From Veillonellaceae bacterium DNF00626 (GTDB lineage Bacteria; Bacillota; Negativicutes; Veillonellales; Dialisteraceae): a DNA stretch of 64,000 bases. Both the position numbers and the translations under genes were made by a program. Position 1 is the stretch's first letter. Each line of letters begins with the position of its first letter. The notes under the pieces were generated by a model. The model worked only from the letters and a program-made list of their open reading frames with translations, had not been told where the DNA came from and searched no databases. The DNA lies in NCBI GenBank assembly GCA_001553355.1, contig KQ960822.1, positions 1 to 64,000 on the forward strand, read 5' to 3'. This document shows positions 37,440 through 46,277 of the stretch, piece by piece.

Positions 37440-37445
37440 ATATAT

Positions 37446-37521
37446 AGATGAAGCTACCTCGTGAAACTTCTGGGGGGTTCTTGAAAAGCCCTTTCCGGAA
37501 GTTTCACCGGTAGCTTTTTTC
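37446..37521 (+). ncRNA. Candidate free-standing small RNA (~75 nt)
   Basis: The region is a single long hairpin: AAGCTACC (37451-37458) pairs with GGTAGCTT (37509-37516), GTGAAACTT (37461-37469) pairs with AAGTTTCAC (37499-37507), and an inner GGG/CCC stem closes the loop. It ends in TTTTTT. With a promoter directly in front, it would give a transcript of about 75 bases. It could instead be only a terminator for an upstream transcript, although it lies 180 bases past the acyltransferase stop. Confidence 0.5.
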
Positions 37522-37594
37522 TATGGCATGGTATGTATCTTTGGCAAAAACATTCATCTTTCACTTATCAATTGTCCGAGATAGGCAGAATATT

Positions 37595-37635
37595 AAAAAA
37601 GCCGGAATGACAAATGCGCCAATTCCGACTTTTTT
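37595..37635 (-). terminator. Terminator after pit
   Basis: The stem AAGTCGGAAT / ATTCCGGCTT is followed by TTTTT on the minus strand, 20 bases past the pit stop. T-runs on both sides suggest it works in both directions. Confidence 0.85.
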
Positions 37636-37654
37636 ATTTTATATGTACAAATCA

Positions 37655-38647
37655 TTATATAAAGTGTCGCATAAACAGGTAAAATAAAGCTCCTACGGCG
37701 GCTGTGCAAGGTATGGTCATGATCCATGCGCTCACCATAGAAACGGCTACATTCCAGTGAACGGCACGAAAGCGTTTTGCCCATCCTACGCCCATAATAG
37801 ATCCTGTCACTACGTGCGTAGTGGATACGGGAAGATGTAAAAAGGTGGCTGTAAAAATGGTAGTAGCCGCATTGATATCTGCTGCCAATCCGTTGACCGG
37901 TTCCATGCGGAAAATTTTATTTCCTACGGTGCGAATAATACGCCATCCGCCCACACTGGTACCTAATGCCATCGCTAACGCACAAGCTATTTTCACTTCA
38001 AAGGGAACCTCTAATACACCAATGTATCCGCCGGATAAAAGAGCCAAGGTAATAATTCCCATACATTTTTGCGCATCATTTGATCCGTGGGAAAAAGCCA
38101 TCAGTGCGGCAGACATGGTTTGAATATGAGTAGAAATCAGATTGACTTTTGATTTCCCTATATTTCTAAAAAGCAAGAACAGCAAAGTCATGATGATGTA
38201 CCCGGTGCAGAGGGCAATAATCGGTGAGCCGATAAGTCCGGCTATGATAACAAGTACCCCGGCCCCATTGATTGCTCCGGTACCATAGGAAATAATTACT
38301 GCACCAATCACACCGCCAATCAGCGCATGAGATGAACTGGACGGCATACCGATGCGCCATGTAAATAAGTTCCAAATAATAGCTGATGCTAAGGCTGCGA
38401 TAAGTACAATTGAGTCTACCATTTGTGGAGAATTTACGATATCTCCTCCGATAGTTTTTGCCACTCCTGTGGATACCATAGCCCCAAAGAAATTAAGCAC
38501 TGCTGACATAAGAATTGCCACTTGAGGACTTAATGCTCGAGTAGCCACGCAGGTAGCAATGGCATTAGCGGTATCATGAAATCCATTAATAAAATCAAAA
38601 GCAAGTGCCAGACCAATGACTAAAGCTATCGCGTATAAATCAGGCAT
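37655..38647 (-). CDS. pit: Low-affinity inorganic phosphate transporter (Pit family)
   Basis: Pit carries metal-phosphate complexes in symport with protons. The 330 residues form two repeats of the PHO4 fold, each with the signature GxNDxANA-like motif: FINGFHDTANAIA (about 21-33) and AFSHGSNDAQKCMG (about 189-202). About ten transmembrane helices. Its ATG overlaps the end of the PhoU-like gene, the usual arrangement for PIT plus accessory protein. A TTG/ATG alternative is not evident. Confidence 0.93.
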   Translation of the reverse strand: MPDLYAIALVIGLALAFDFINGFHDTANAIATCVATRALSPQVAILMSAVLNFFGAMVSTGVAKTIGGDIVNSPQMVDSIVLIAALASAIIWNLFTWRIGMPSSSSHALIGGVIGAVIISYGTGAINGAGVLVIIAGLIGSPIIALCTGYIIMTLLFLLFRNIGKSKVNLISTHIQTMSAALMAFSHGSNDAQKCMGIITLALLSGGYIGVLEVPFEVKIACALAMALGTSVGGWRIIRTVGNKIFRMEPVNGLAADINAATTIFTATFLHLPVSTTHVVTGSIMGVGWAKRFRAVHWNVAVSMVSAWIMTIPCTAAVGALFYLFMRHFI

Positions 38648-39266
38648 ATTTCATGACCACTTCTTTCACTAAATTCCCTACACGTTCTGCCTGATCGGCA
38701 GTATCTTCCATTGTTTCCATAATTTCTTTCCATCGAATAATTTCCACCGCATTATGACTTCCATCAAATAAATCGGAAATCGTACCACGATAAACAGCAT
38801 CTCCTTCACTTTCTAAAGCATTGATTCGCAAGGTACGCTCCATGATTTCACGTTCATTTTTATCAATATCTTTAAGTAAATGAAATAGTGCCACTAATTC
38901 TGCTGCCAATTCCACTAAAATATCTGCCATCCGCAGAGATTTCTCCGATCCCACACCGGCATGATAAATGCGCAAAGAAAAAACCACGTCTTTGATGTCA
39001 TCCACGCAGTCATCTAAACTGCTGGTAAGTAAATAAAAATCTTCTCGATCAATAGGCGTGATAAAAACGTGCTTCATTTTCGCCACTACTTCATGCGTAA
39101 TGGTATCAGCCATATGTTCCATTTTTTGTACTTCTTTGGAGCATCGTGGCAATTTCGTCGGATCTTGAAGAACTTCCCGTGCCATCAAAGCTCCTTTATG
39201 GAAATATTCTGCATTGGTCACCAAAAAATCAAAAAACTCCGTGTGTTTATTGACTAAACTGAACAT
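38640..39266 (-). CDS. PhoU-like (DUF47) Pit accessory protein
   Basis: A 208-residue all-helical DUF47/YkaA-type protein of the PhoU superfamily, commonly encoded beside pit and thought to control its activity. The metal-binding type motifs EHMADTITHEV (about 50-60) and ESEGDAVYRGTI (about 150-162) are visible. RBS AGGAGG before ATG. First gene of the two-gene phosphate operon. Confidence 0.9.
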   Translation of the reverse strand: MFSLVNKHTEFFDFLVTNAEYFHKGALMAREVLQDPTKLPRCSKEVQKMEHMADTITHEVVAKMKHVFITPIDREDFYLLTSSLDDCVDDIKDVVFSLRIYHAGVGSEKSLRMADILVELAAELVALFHLLKDIDKNEREIMERTLRINALESEGDAVYRGTISDLFDGSHNAVEIIRWKEIMETMEDTADQAERVGNLVKEVVMKYA

Positions 39267-39288
39267 ATCGGCCTCCTATATAAATACT

Positions 39289-39303
39289 GGTTATATCATA
39301 ACC
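39289..39303. promoter_or_regulatory. Perfect palindrome upstream of the phosphate operon
   Basis: GGTTATATCATAACC is a 6+3+6 perfect inverted repeat about 25 bases before the PhoU-like start, overlapping candidate -10 sequences. It may be an operator or a 5' hairpin. Confidence 0.45.
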
Positions 39304-39309
39304 GCCTTA

Positions 39310-39326
39310 TGTAAAATTTATGTAAA
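39310..39326 (-). promoter_or_regulatory. Pho-box-like direct repeat
   Basis: On the minus strand TTTACA occurs twice with an 11-base period (39321-39326 and 39310-39315), inside the repeats TTTTACATAA. PhoP boxes of Firmicutes are TTAACA-like hexamers at this period, and the genes downstream are for phosphate uptake. A TATGAT about ten bases downstream could be the -10 box of an activated promoter. Confidence 0.55.
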
Positions 39327-39400
39327 ATCACACTTATAATTTTCTTCAATTTTGGTAAATTTTTTCTCTTTTGCTTCTGAATAAAAAAATATTTCTTTTT

Positions 39401-40156
39401 CTATTTCTTTTTGCTGACTAAAAATCCTGTTCCCTGTTGATTTGCCATAATAACCATGTCACTGATTTGTACGCGTTTCGGTTGATTAACCGCAAAGAAT
39501 ATCGCTTCTGCTATATCGCCGGCTTGCAATGCATCAATCCCTTCATAGACAGCAGCCGCCCGTTTTTTATCTCCGTGAAAGCGTGTTTCACTAAAAGGTG
39601 TTTCTACGATGCCCGGTTGAATGGTAGTTACCTTAATATCACTTTCCATCAAGTCAATACGAAGTCCGTCACTAAAAGTTTTTACCGCAGCTTTAGTAGC
39701 ACAATAAATGGCAGCGCCGGCATAGGCATAAAGCCCGGCAGTAGACCCCATATTAACAATATGTCCGCTATTTCTTTTCACAAAATAAGGCAAGAAAGCT
39801 CGAGTAAGGAAAAATACACCTTTTATATTTGTCTCAATCATTTCGGAAATATCCGCTTCGTCATTTTGATCGTAGCTACTAAGTCCGCGCGCAAGTCCGG
39901 CATTATTTATAAGCACATCAGGCGTTCCTATTTCCTTCACACAAGCAGCAACGACAGAAGAAATATTTTCTTTATTCGTCACATCAAGAATATAAGTGAA
40001 TACCTTCACCGGATATTTTTCCGTGATTTCCATCTTCACTTTTTCTAATTTCACTTCATTTCTCCCTGTGAGAATGACGTCATAGCCTTTTTGGGCGAAA
40101 ACGTTGGCAGCCGCAAGTCCAATGCCTGATGTGGCGCCGGTAATAAATACATTCAT
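39401..40156 (-). CDS. Short-chain dehydrogenase/reductase
   Basis: A 251-residue classical SDR of the YdfG-like group, using NAD(P)H to reduce or oxidise small hydroxy compounds. The cofactor motif TGATSGIG (about 6-13), the NNAG motif, catalytic Ser (GSTAG) and YxxxK (YCATKAAV) are present. The Arg in TGRNE after the second strand favours NADP(H). AAAGGAGG before ATG. Single gene, divergent from the TPR lipoprotein gene. Substrate unknown. Confidence 0.88.
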   Translation of the reverse strand: MNVFITGATSGIGLAAANVFAQKGYDVILTGRNEVKLEKVKMEITEKYPVKVFTYILDVTNKENISSVVAACVKEIGTPDVLINNAGLARGLSSYDQNDEADISEMIETNIKGVFFLTRAFLPYFVKRNSGHIVNMGSTAGLYAYAGAAIYCATKAAVKTFSDGLRIDLMESDIKVTTIQPGIVETPFSETRFHGDKKRAAAVYEGIDALQAGDIAEAIFFAVNQPKRVQISDMVIMANQQGTGFLVSKKK

Positions 40157-40196
40157 CGTGATTCCTCCTTTGATTTCTATTTTTATTATACTTGTT

Positions 40197-40225
40197 TTGC
40201 CTCTCTTAGAAAATTATTTTACAAT
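40197..40225 (+). promoter_or_regulatory. Promoter of the TPR lipoprotein gene
   Basis: TTGCCT (40197-40202), a 17-base spacer and TACAAT (40220-40225) on the plus strand, ending 16 bases before the ATG. The leader would be very short. Confidence 0.5.
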
Positions 40226-40241
40226 AGAAAAAGGAGGTTTT

Positions 40242-40859
40242 ATGAAATATTTCTTTTCTTTATTCTTATTTGGTCTTTTATTCCTTTCCGGCTGTGCTTC
40301 GCTTGTATCTTCACCTACAACAACTGAACCGCCGGCGAAAACAACAAGCGAGATAACTATTTCGCCTGAATCGGAAAAATTATTTCATCAGGCTGCAAAA
40401 GCTTATGGAAAAGGAGAACATACAAAAGCTTTAGAGCTTGCCGATAATGCTATTTCTTTAGATAAAAATAATTACAAAGCACTTTCACTCAAAGGCATTA
40501 TCATCGCTTTTGATATTTCTCCGGATGAAGGCATTTCTTACATTGAAAAGTCCTTATCCATTTCACCCGATTATACGCAAGCGTTCTATGATATGGCGAT
40601 GGCGCAAAAGTTAGGAAAATATTATGACTCGTCAACGACGTATTTCAAAAAAGTGATCGCCGTTGACCCGAAAAATGCTTGGTCTTATTATGGCATAGCG
40701 ACAAATTATTCAGACAAACGTGATAAGGAAAATACATTAAAGTATCTAAAATCAGCCATTCATTACGGCGGAGCTGATGTGATTTCTGCCGCATCTGCGC
40801 AAGAGCATTTTGATTGGCTGAGAAACGATGCCGATTTTCTCCATCTCCTGCGACCATAA
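40242..40859 (+). CDS. TPR-repeat lipoprotein
   Basis: A 205-residue exported lipoprotein with a signal peptide ending in the lipobox LSGC (Cys16), a Pro/Thr-rich linker (about 22-45) and three to four tetratricopeptide repeats (about 46-180; for example ALELADNAISLDKNNYKALS and YFKKVIAVDPKNAWSYYGIA). The start is ATG 40242 with AAGGAGG seven bases before it. TPR lipoproteins act as scaffolds, often in outer-membrane assembly, but nothing here assigns a specific partner. Confidence 0.85.
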   Translation: MKYFFSLFLFGLLFLSGCASLVSSPTTTEPPAKTTSEITISPESEKLFHQAAKAYGKGEHTKALELADNAISLDKNNYKALSLKGIIIAFDISPDEGISYIEKSLSISPDYTQAFYDMAMAQKLGKYYDSSTTYFKKVIAVDPKNAWSYYGIATNYSDKRDKENTLKYLKSAIHYGGADVISAASAQEHFDWLRNDADFLHLLRP

Positions 40860-40867
40860 GCCCAAGT

Positions 40868-40901
40868 AAAAACAGTCGAGAATCGTCTCCGACTGTTTTT
40901 T
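40868..40901 (+). terminator. Convergent terminator
   Basis: ACAGTCG / CGACTGT stem with a 13-base loop and T6 after it on the plus strand. A-run on the other side also suits the ABC-F gene ending at 40903. Confidence 0.85.
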
Positions 40902-40902
40902 G

Positions 40903-42786
40903 TTACATATTTTCCATTATTTTATCCCATCGTTCATAGAGAGTTTGCAATTTTTCTTCCGTTTCTTTATAAATTGTCATCAATTCTTCATAGCGTTCCG
41001 GTTCTTCATTCATTTGAAGAGTGTACATTTTCATCGTCGCTTCTAAGCGTGCTATTTCCATTTCCACTTTCTCGGCTTTTTCCACATCAGCCCGAGTGGT
41101 TTCTGTTTTATATTTATTTTTAGGTTTTTCTTTTACTTCTTTTATTTCTTTGGATATAACAGGAATCGTTTCTCCATTCCTGTCTTTTTCAAAGGCTTCT
41201 AAATCTTTTTTCTTTTCTTTATAATAGGTGTAATTTCCTTGGTATTCCGTGATTTTTCCTTCTTGGAGTTCTAATATGCGTGTCGTCACTTTATCCAGGA
41301 AATAGCGATCATGGGAAACGATAATCGCCGTACCGCCAAAAGCCATAAGAGCTTCTTCTACCATTTCTCTTGTAGGAATATCCAAATGGTTCGTCGGTTC
41401 GTCAAGAACCAAAAAATTTGGATTTCTTAGGAAAAGAAATAATAAGGACAATCTCGCTTTTTCTCCGCCTGACAAAAGTCCCACTTGCTTAAATACATCA
41501 TCACCGCGGAAAAGAAACATGCCCAATATATTGCGTGCTTCTTTTTCGCCAAAATTAAACGCATTTCTCAGCTCATCAATCACCGTAAGATGATCATGTA
41601 ATTTTTCTTGTTCTTGGGAGTAGTAACCGATTTTTACATTATTTCCAAAGCGAATAAATGTCTTATTCGATATCTTTTCTCCCATGATTTCCTTAAGTAA
41701 CGTAGTTTTGCCCACCCCGTTAGGCCCGATGAGTCCCACAGTTTCTCCTCTTTTGATATGGATTTCTACATCATTAAAAAGCGTCTTTTCACCATACGAG
41801 GCTTCGCCATGCAAAATGTCCAATACTTTTTCCGAACTTTCCGGCGGTTTTGGAAAGTGAAATTGAAGTGTATCTAAATGAGTCGGTTTTTCTAATCGCT
41901 CTAATCGTTTCAATTGCGATTCTCGCCCTCGTGCTTGTTTTGACTTGATTCCTGCCTTGTAACGACGAATGTATTCTTCCGTTTCTGCTATATGTTCCTG
42001 TTGCTTCTCGTAAGCCTTTTCATAAGCTTTGTCTTGTTCTTGTTTCGTCTTAAGGTATCGGGTATAACCGCCTTTAAATAGACGAATTTTTTTATTTTCC
42101 AAGTCAATAATATCGGTAGCTGCCGCATCAAGGAAATAGCGATCGTGGGAAATCATAAGAATACCGCCGCCGTAAGAAGTCAAATATTCTTCCAACCACT
42201 CCAACATATTCATGTCCAAGTGATTCGTCGGTTCGTCAAGCAGCAAAAAATCCGGATGACGAACAAAGGCCGCCGCCAGATTAATACGTACTTTTTGTCC
42301 ACCGGAAAAATCTTCTATATTTCTATCCCAGTCTTCTTCAGTAAAGCCTAATCCTTGCAATATTTTTCTTGTCGTAACTTCATAGTCGTAACCGCCAAAA
42401 AATTCAAATCGTGCTTCCGCTTGACCGTATTGCGAAATAAGCTCTGTATCATTTTTATTTTCTTCTAATTCTTTTGCCAACGTCTCCATTTTATTTTTGT
42501 AAAACAGAACATCTTTCCACGCGATTTTCATTTCATCTCGGAGCGTGACGCTATCATAATTAAAATCCTGTCTTAAATATCCGATAATAGCTCCATTATC
42601 AGTTTTTACCCATCCTTTATCTGCTTCTTCTGTTCCCATGATGCATTTTAATAGGGTTGTCTTACCCGCACCATTCGCACCGACAAGTCCAATTCTCTTG
42701 CCACTGCGTAAATCAAAGGAAACGTCTTCAAAAACTGTATGTATACCAAAAGATTTTGTTAATCCGTTCACTTTCAGTACTGCCAT
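40903..42786 (-). CDS. ABC-F family ATPase
   Basis: A soluble protein with two ABC ATPase domains and no membrane segments, of the ABC-F class that acts on ribosomes as translation factors or antibiotic-protection factors. The 627 residues show Walker A GLVGANGAGKTTLL (about 33-46), the signature SGGQKVRINLAAA, the first DEPTNHLD, a charged inter-domain linker (about 240-300), the second Walker A GLIGPNGVGKTTLL, LSGGEKARLSLL and the second DEPTNHLD. A C-terminal coiled coil (about 555-627) matches the Uup/YdiF type. It starts 10 bases after the secretin gene and is probably the last gene of that operon. Confidence 0.93.
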   Translation of the reverse strand: MAVLKVNGLTKSFGIHTVFEDVSFDLRSGKRIGLVGANGAGKTTLLKCIMGTEEADKGWVKTDNGAIIGYLRQDFNYDSVTLRDEMKIAWKDVLFYKNKMETLAKELEENKNDTELISQYGQAEARFEFFGGYDYEVTTRKILQGLGFTEEDWDRNIEDFSGGQKVRINLAAAFVRHPDFLLLDEPTNHLDMNMLEWLEEYLTSYGGGILMISHDRYFLDAAATDIIDLENKKIRLFKGGYTRYLKTKQEQDKAYEKAYEKQQEHIAETEEYIRRYKAGIKSKQARGRESQLKRLERLEKPTHLDTLQFHFPKPPESSEKVLDILHGEASYGEKTLFNDVEIHIKRGETVGLIGPNGVGKTTLLKEIMGEKISNKTFIRFGNNVKIGYYSQEQEKLHDHLTVIDELRNAFNFGEKEARNILGMFLFRGDDVFKQVGLLSGGEKARLSLLFLFLRNPNFLVLDEPTNHLDIPTREMVEEALMAFGGTAIIVSHDRYFLDKVTTRILELQEGKITEYQGNYTYYKEKKKDLEAFEKDRNGETIPVISKEIKEVKEKPKNKYKTETTRADVEKAEKVEMEIARLEATMKMYTLQMNEEPERYEELMTIYKETEEKLQTLYERWDKIMENM

Positions 42787-42796
42787 TCTTAACTCC

Positions 42797-44152
42797 TTAC
42801 TTCTCGTTATCTATAATATCCGCTTTGATGATAATAATAATTTCTGTTTCTTCAATGGAATTCTTTTCACTTTGAAATAGTTTCCCTAAAAGGGGAATGT
42901 CTCCCAAAAGCGGAACCTTTCGTTGCACTTTATTTTCTGTTCTATCCGTCAGTCCGCCGATCGTCAAACTATCGCCGGATTTTAAGCGTACCAATGTATT
43001 GGCTTGTCGTGTGACAATGCGATAGGCTTGCATTTCCGGTACTAAATAAGGTGTCGATACTTCAGCACTCACTTTTGCTGTAATTTCATTTTTCTCATTA
43101 ATACGTGGTGTATAAGATAATTTAATACCTGCATCACGGTATTCCGTTGTCGTTGTACGAACGCCATTATCTAAATGTTCTATCAATACCGGCACTTTTT
43201 CACCAATAAGAATTTCTGCCTTATGACCATTCATCGTCATCACATGAGGTTTAGCTAAAATTTTTGCTTTTCCTTCGGAAATTAAAGCATTAAGTCTGGC
43301 TTGAAAAAATACTGCATAAGGATGTCCGGTAATAGATTGCCCATAAGAAAGTGCGGCATATCCTTCAGGTACTTCCATCTCTCTGACATGTTTATCTTTC
43401 TTTCCCGATTTCTCGGCATTATAATATTTCGCACTTCCCGTGAGTGATTTAAAATCCCAATCAATCCCTAATTCTTTTGCATATGCGCGATTCACTGCGA
43501 GCACTTGAGCTTCCACTTTCACTTGTTTTTCCGGTACATCTAAATGCCGTAATACCTCTCTTGCTTGCATCACTTCGCCCGGCGTACCGCTAATGATAAC
43601 TGCATTCGCACTTTGATTACATGTAATTTTACCGTCACCTAAAACAGGCGTAAGAGTAGCTACTATTTCTTTTGAGTCTGCATACCACAAGCGATAAGTA
43701 TACGTAGTTTTTGTCGTATCCTTATTTCCTCCGACCGTCCAAACAATGAGTGTTTGCCCACGATTTTCCGCCACAAGACCATGCGTATCCAATACGATTT
43801 GCAGAGCCTCTTCCGGCGTCACATGATCCAAATCCGCGGTAATTCTACCGGGCAATGTTCCAGAAAATATAATATTTTTGTGCGTCAATTCAGCTAAACT
43901 GCGAAGAACAGCAGAAAGTGATGCATTTTTTACATGCAAGGAAAAATTGTCGTTTTCTGACGATTTATCTGTTCTTTGCACTGATGGACCAACTGTTTCC
44001 GCCGCAGGAGAAGAGACGGATATATTTTCGCCATGACATCCCGTCATAGCAGTCATGAAAAAACAAGCGGTCATTACCGCCACTTTAAATTGAGTGCTCC
44101 CTCTGCCCCACTTAATGTGACAGCTTGAGGTTGAATGGTTTTGACTGTCCAT
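42797..44152 (-). CDS. Secretin-family outer-membrane lipoprotein (PilQ/GspD-like)
   Basis: A secretin that would form a gated outer-membrane channel. It has an STN-type domain (NIIFSGTLPGRITADLDHV region), a secretin N1 domain (ETAKIITPV-like TLTPVLGDGKITCNQSANAVIISG) and the C-terminal secretin domain ending in VPLLGDIPLLGKLFQSEK and EETEIIIIIKADII. A hydrophobic stretch ending in TAMTGC is a lipobox. The start is unsure: ATG 44152 gives a signal peptide with a basic n-region and overlaps the upstream gene by 79 bases, while ATG 44074 is coupled to the upstream stop (TAATG) but leaves no basic residues before the hydrophobic core. At about 425-451 residues it is shorter than PilQ or GspD. 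Confidence 0.87.
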   Translation of the reverse strand: MDSQNHSTSSCHIKWGRGSTQFKVAVMTACFFMTAMTGCHGENISVSSPAAETVGPSVQRTDKSSENDNFSLHVKNASLSAVLRSLAELTHKNIIFSGTLPGRITADLDHVTPEEALQIVLDTHGLVAENRGQTLIVWTVGGNKDTTKTTYTYRLWYADSKEIVATLTPVLGDGKITCNQSANAVIISGTPGEVMQAREVLRHLDVPEKQVKVEAQVLAVNRAYAKELGIDWDFKSLTGSAKYYNAEKSGKKDKHVREMEVPEGYAALSYGQSITGHPYAVFFQARLNALISEGKAKILAKPHVMTMNGHKAEILIGEKVPVLIEHLDNGVRTTTTEYRDAGIKLSYTPRINEKNEITAKVSAEVSTPYLVPEMQAYRIVTRQANTLVRLKSGDSLTIGGLTDRTENKVQRKVPLLGDIPLLGKLFQSEKNSIEETEIIIIIKADIIDNEK

Positions 44153-44625
44153 GTTTCTACTTTGTCTCCCTCTTTTACCATTTCCGTTGTTCCATTTATC
44201 TCAATAAACGCCCTGTATTCCTCACCATAGCAGGCAATTCCCTGTAAAATAGGTAACGGTCTCTTTTTGACGCGAATAATAGCCTTCCTACCTTTTATTC
44301 CTTCATTTCCTTTAGCTGCCTTCCCATCATTCTCTTTATTCAACGCATGAATAGCCGTGACATGAAAAGGATCACGAAGGGGAGTCCCTCGAGCATACCG
44401 GGCAGCATCATATTTCTTTGTCACATTTGTATGGTCTGTTTCTTTTGGATTCTTTTTTATTCCGGTAGGCTTTTTCTTCTCCTGTGGCCGAGTAGAAGCA
44501 GACGACACCGCAACGGTCTGTACAGACTCCGGCTTATTCATTCCATCCATCATCTGCCATAATCCCCATAGCGTTAAAAAACATATAATCCCGGCGCCAA
44601 TTCCTATTTTCCACCGTTCATTCAT
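44074..44625 (-). CDS. PilP/GspC-like bitopic membrane protein
   Basis: A 183-residue protein with one N-terminal transmembrane helix (about 7-24), a Lys/Pro-rich linker (about 48-65), and a C-terminal beta domain: PILQGIACYGEEYRAFIEING, then VKEGDKVETWTVKTIQPQAV. That pattern (GI...RA.I...G....V..GD....W.V..I....V.L) is the HR/PilP domain of GspC and PilP, which links inner-membrane components to the secretin. It sits directly upstream of the secretin gene, which supports the assignment. The identity is inferred from pattern, so medium confidence. Confidence 0.7.
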   Translation of the reverse strand: MNERWKIGIGAGIICFLTLWGLWQMMDGMNKPESVQTVAVSSASTRPQEKKKPTGIKKNPKETDHTNVTKKYDAARYARGTPLRDPFHVTAIHALNKENDGKAAKGNEGIKGRKAIIRVKKRPLPILQGIACYGEEYRAFIEINGTTEMVKEGDKVETWTVKTIQPQAVTLSGAEGALNLKWR

Positions 44626-44645
44626 CCGCCACCTCGTCTAACACA

Positions 44646-46277
44646 TCACCACTCAAAATCTTTGGCCATAAATGTTACTTCTGTTCGTTTCATTGTTATG
44701 TCATATTTCGCATAAGCAAAAAAGGAATGTAAATCTCTATAATAAGTTACATACTGATGTTTAATCTTCCCATCAGCCATATCTGTCACCCAGCTCACAC
44801 TCAAGGCATCTAAAGGCGTTATATCCACTTTTACGCCCCATTCCATCGGAGATTTTTCATTATACCGGTCATAAGCATACGGCGACTCATTCGTCAAATA
44901 ACGATTCACATAATGCATCCAACCGTAGAAACGCCCATAGCCACCATAAAAAGCAAGGGTGTAATACCAATTATTTCTTCTGATACTCTTATGAAATTCA
45001 TCTGTATCTCTATCTATATCCGTATTTTTATATACATCTGTCCTGTATCCGGTATTCCAGTGGAAACGTACATATTTTCCCAAATGAATAGGCTTCCCTC
45101 GCAATTCGGCATAAAGATCCCAATGCTTACCGGTCGTCACTTGATTACCATATACTTCCTTTTGCTTTGCCAGCTCACCGCCTAAATAAAGCATTAAACG
45201 ATCATCCCATAAAGAAATTGGTCGCCCTGATATACGAATGAGCGGTTTTTTCTCCACCCATACGATATCATCTGCATCGGTAAAATTCCTTTCACTTGCG
45301 ACAGCAATACTTACATTTCCCCAAGACGGCTCATAATATACCCCTACTTTCGGTTTATATCCGCTCTTACGAAACCAATAATTTTCCGCGTAAATACTCA
45401 AATCTTTTGCACCAAACAAAGGCATCTCAAGACGATTGTAAAGGCCGATACCATCTGTACTATTAAAGGCCGGCCGAGGTAGTAGTGACCAAACACGAAA
45501 AGCATGACGATGCTTTAAACTCCCTCTATATGATGGAAGTGTCAAAATAGTGGTATTTTTCACTTTCAATTTAATCCCTTTTGCCTCATAGTGTGAATGG
45601 GGATAAACATCAATGGTATCTACTTCCATACGATAATCCGGCACTTTAGCTAAAGCGCTTTTTGTCGTCAAATAGCCGTTCTTCATGGAAAAATGATTCT
45701 CTTTCCCTTCTCCATTGGCCTCCTTGACGGAAAAATAATAAAAATCATTATCCCGTCCATTCACATTTTGTAGGGTTGCCACCGCCTTCGCACCATCATA
45801 AACAGCAGATGTGCCGTTCAAATAGATTCCTTCTCGATTCCACAAAACATGCCCGGGAATGTCATAATGCTGAGTTTTCATATTTCCTTGAATAAGCTCT
45901 GTCGTGCAAACATTCATCGCCTGTGAAATAATAACATTTCCTTGGGCAAAAACATCACCGTTCTTTCCGTTATAACGCATATAATCTGCGGTAAATCGAA
46001 GCGGTGTCTTTTTTTCATCCAAGGTCTTCCCTTGCCGAGCCCATCTCTCTTTTTGAGTAAGATAAAGCTCCAACGGAAGGGCTTTATAAAGCACGCCGGT
46101 TTCCGGACGGCGAAGTAAATCTATTTCATTAGTGATAGGCGAAACAGGTGCATGGATCATATCTTCACCTGCACCTGTTTCTATGACTTGATGTTTTTCC
46201 TCATCAGCAGTTACGGAATACATTCCTAAAAGAAATAATCCTACTACCGCTGCCATCCATCTATATCTTTTATGCAT
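44646..46277 (-). CDS. OstA/LptD-like outer-membrane protein
   Basis: A 543-residue exported protein. After a signal peptide (about 1-24) comes an OstA-type beta-jellyroll segment (FTADYMRYNGKNGDVFAQGNV, about 91-111, followed by two similar strands) as in LptA and the N-terminal domain of LptD. The rest is rich in Tyr, Trp and alternating residues, and ends in FMAKDFEW, a terminal aromatic typical of outer-membrane barrels. It is shorter than proteobacterial LptD (about 780). LptD inserts lipopolysaccharide in the outer membrane. Whether this is the true LptD or a paralogue tied to the neighbouring secretin is not clear. Confidence 0.7.
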   Translation of the reverse strand: MHKRYRWMAAVVGLFLLGMYSVTADEEKHQVIETGAGEDMIHAPVSPITNEIDLLRRPETGVLYKALPLELYLTQKERWARQGKTLDEKKTPLRFTADYMRYNGKNGDVFAQGNVIISQAMNVCTTELIQGNMKTQHYDIPGHVLWNREGIYLNGTSAVYDGAKAVATLQNVNGRDNDFYYFSVKEANGEGKENHFSMKNGYLTTKSALAKVPDYRMEVDTIDVYPHSHYEAKGIKLKVKNTTILTLPSYRGSLKHRHAFRVWSLLPRPAFNSTDGIGLYNRLEMPLFGAKDLSIYAENYWFRKSGYKPKVGVYYEPSWGNVSIAVASERNFTDADDIVWVEKKPLIRISGRPISLWDDRLMLYLGGELAKQKEVYGNQVTTGKHWDLYAELRGKPIHLGKYVRFHWNTGYRTDVYKNTDIDRDTDEFHKSIRRNNWYYTLAFYGGYGRFYGWMHYVNRYLTNESPYAYDRYNEKSPMEWGVKVDITPLDALSVSWVTDMADGKIKHQYVTYYRDLHSFFAYAKYDITMKRTEVTFMAKDFEW

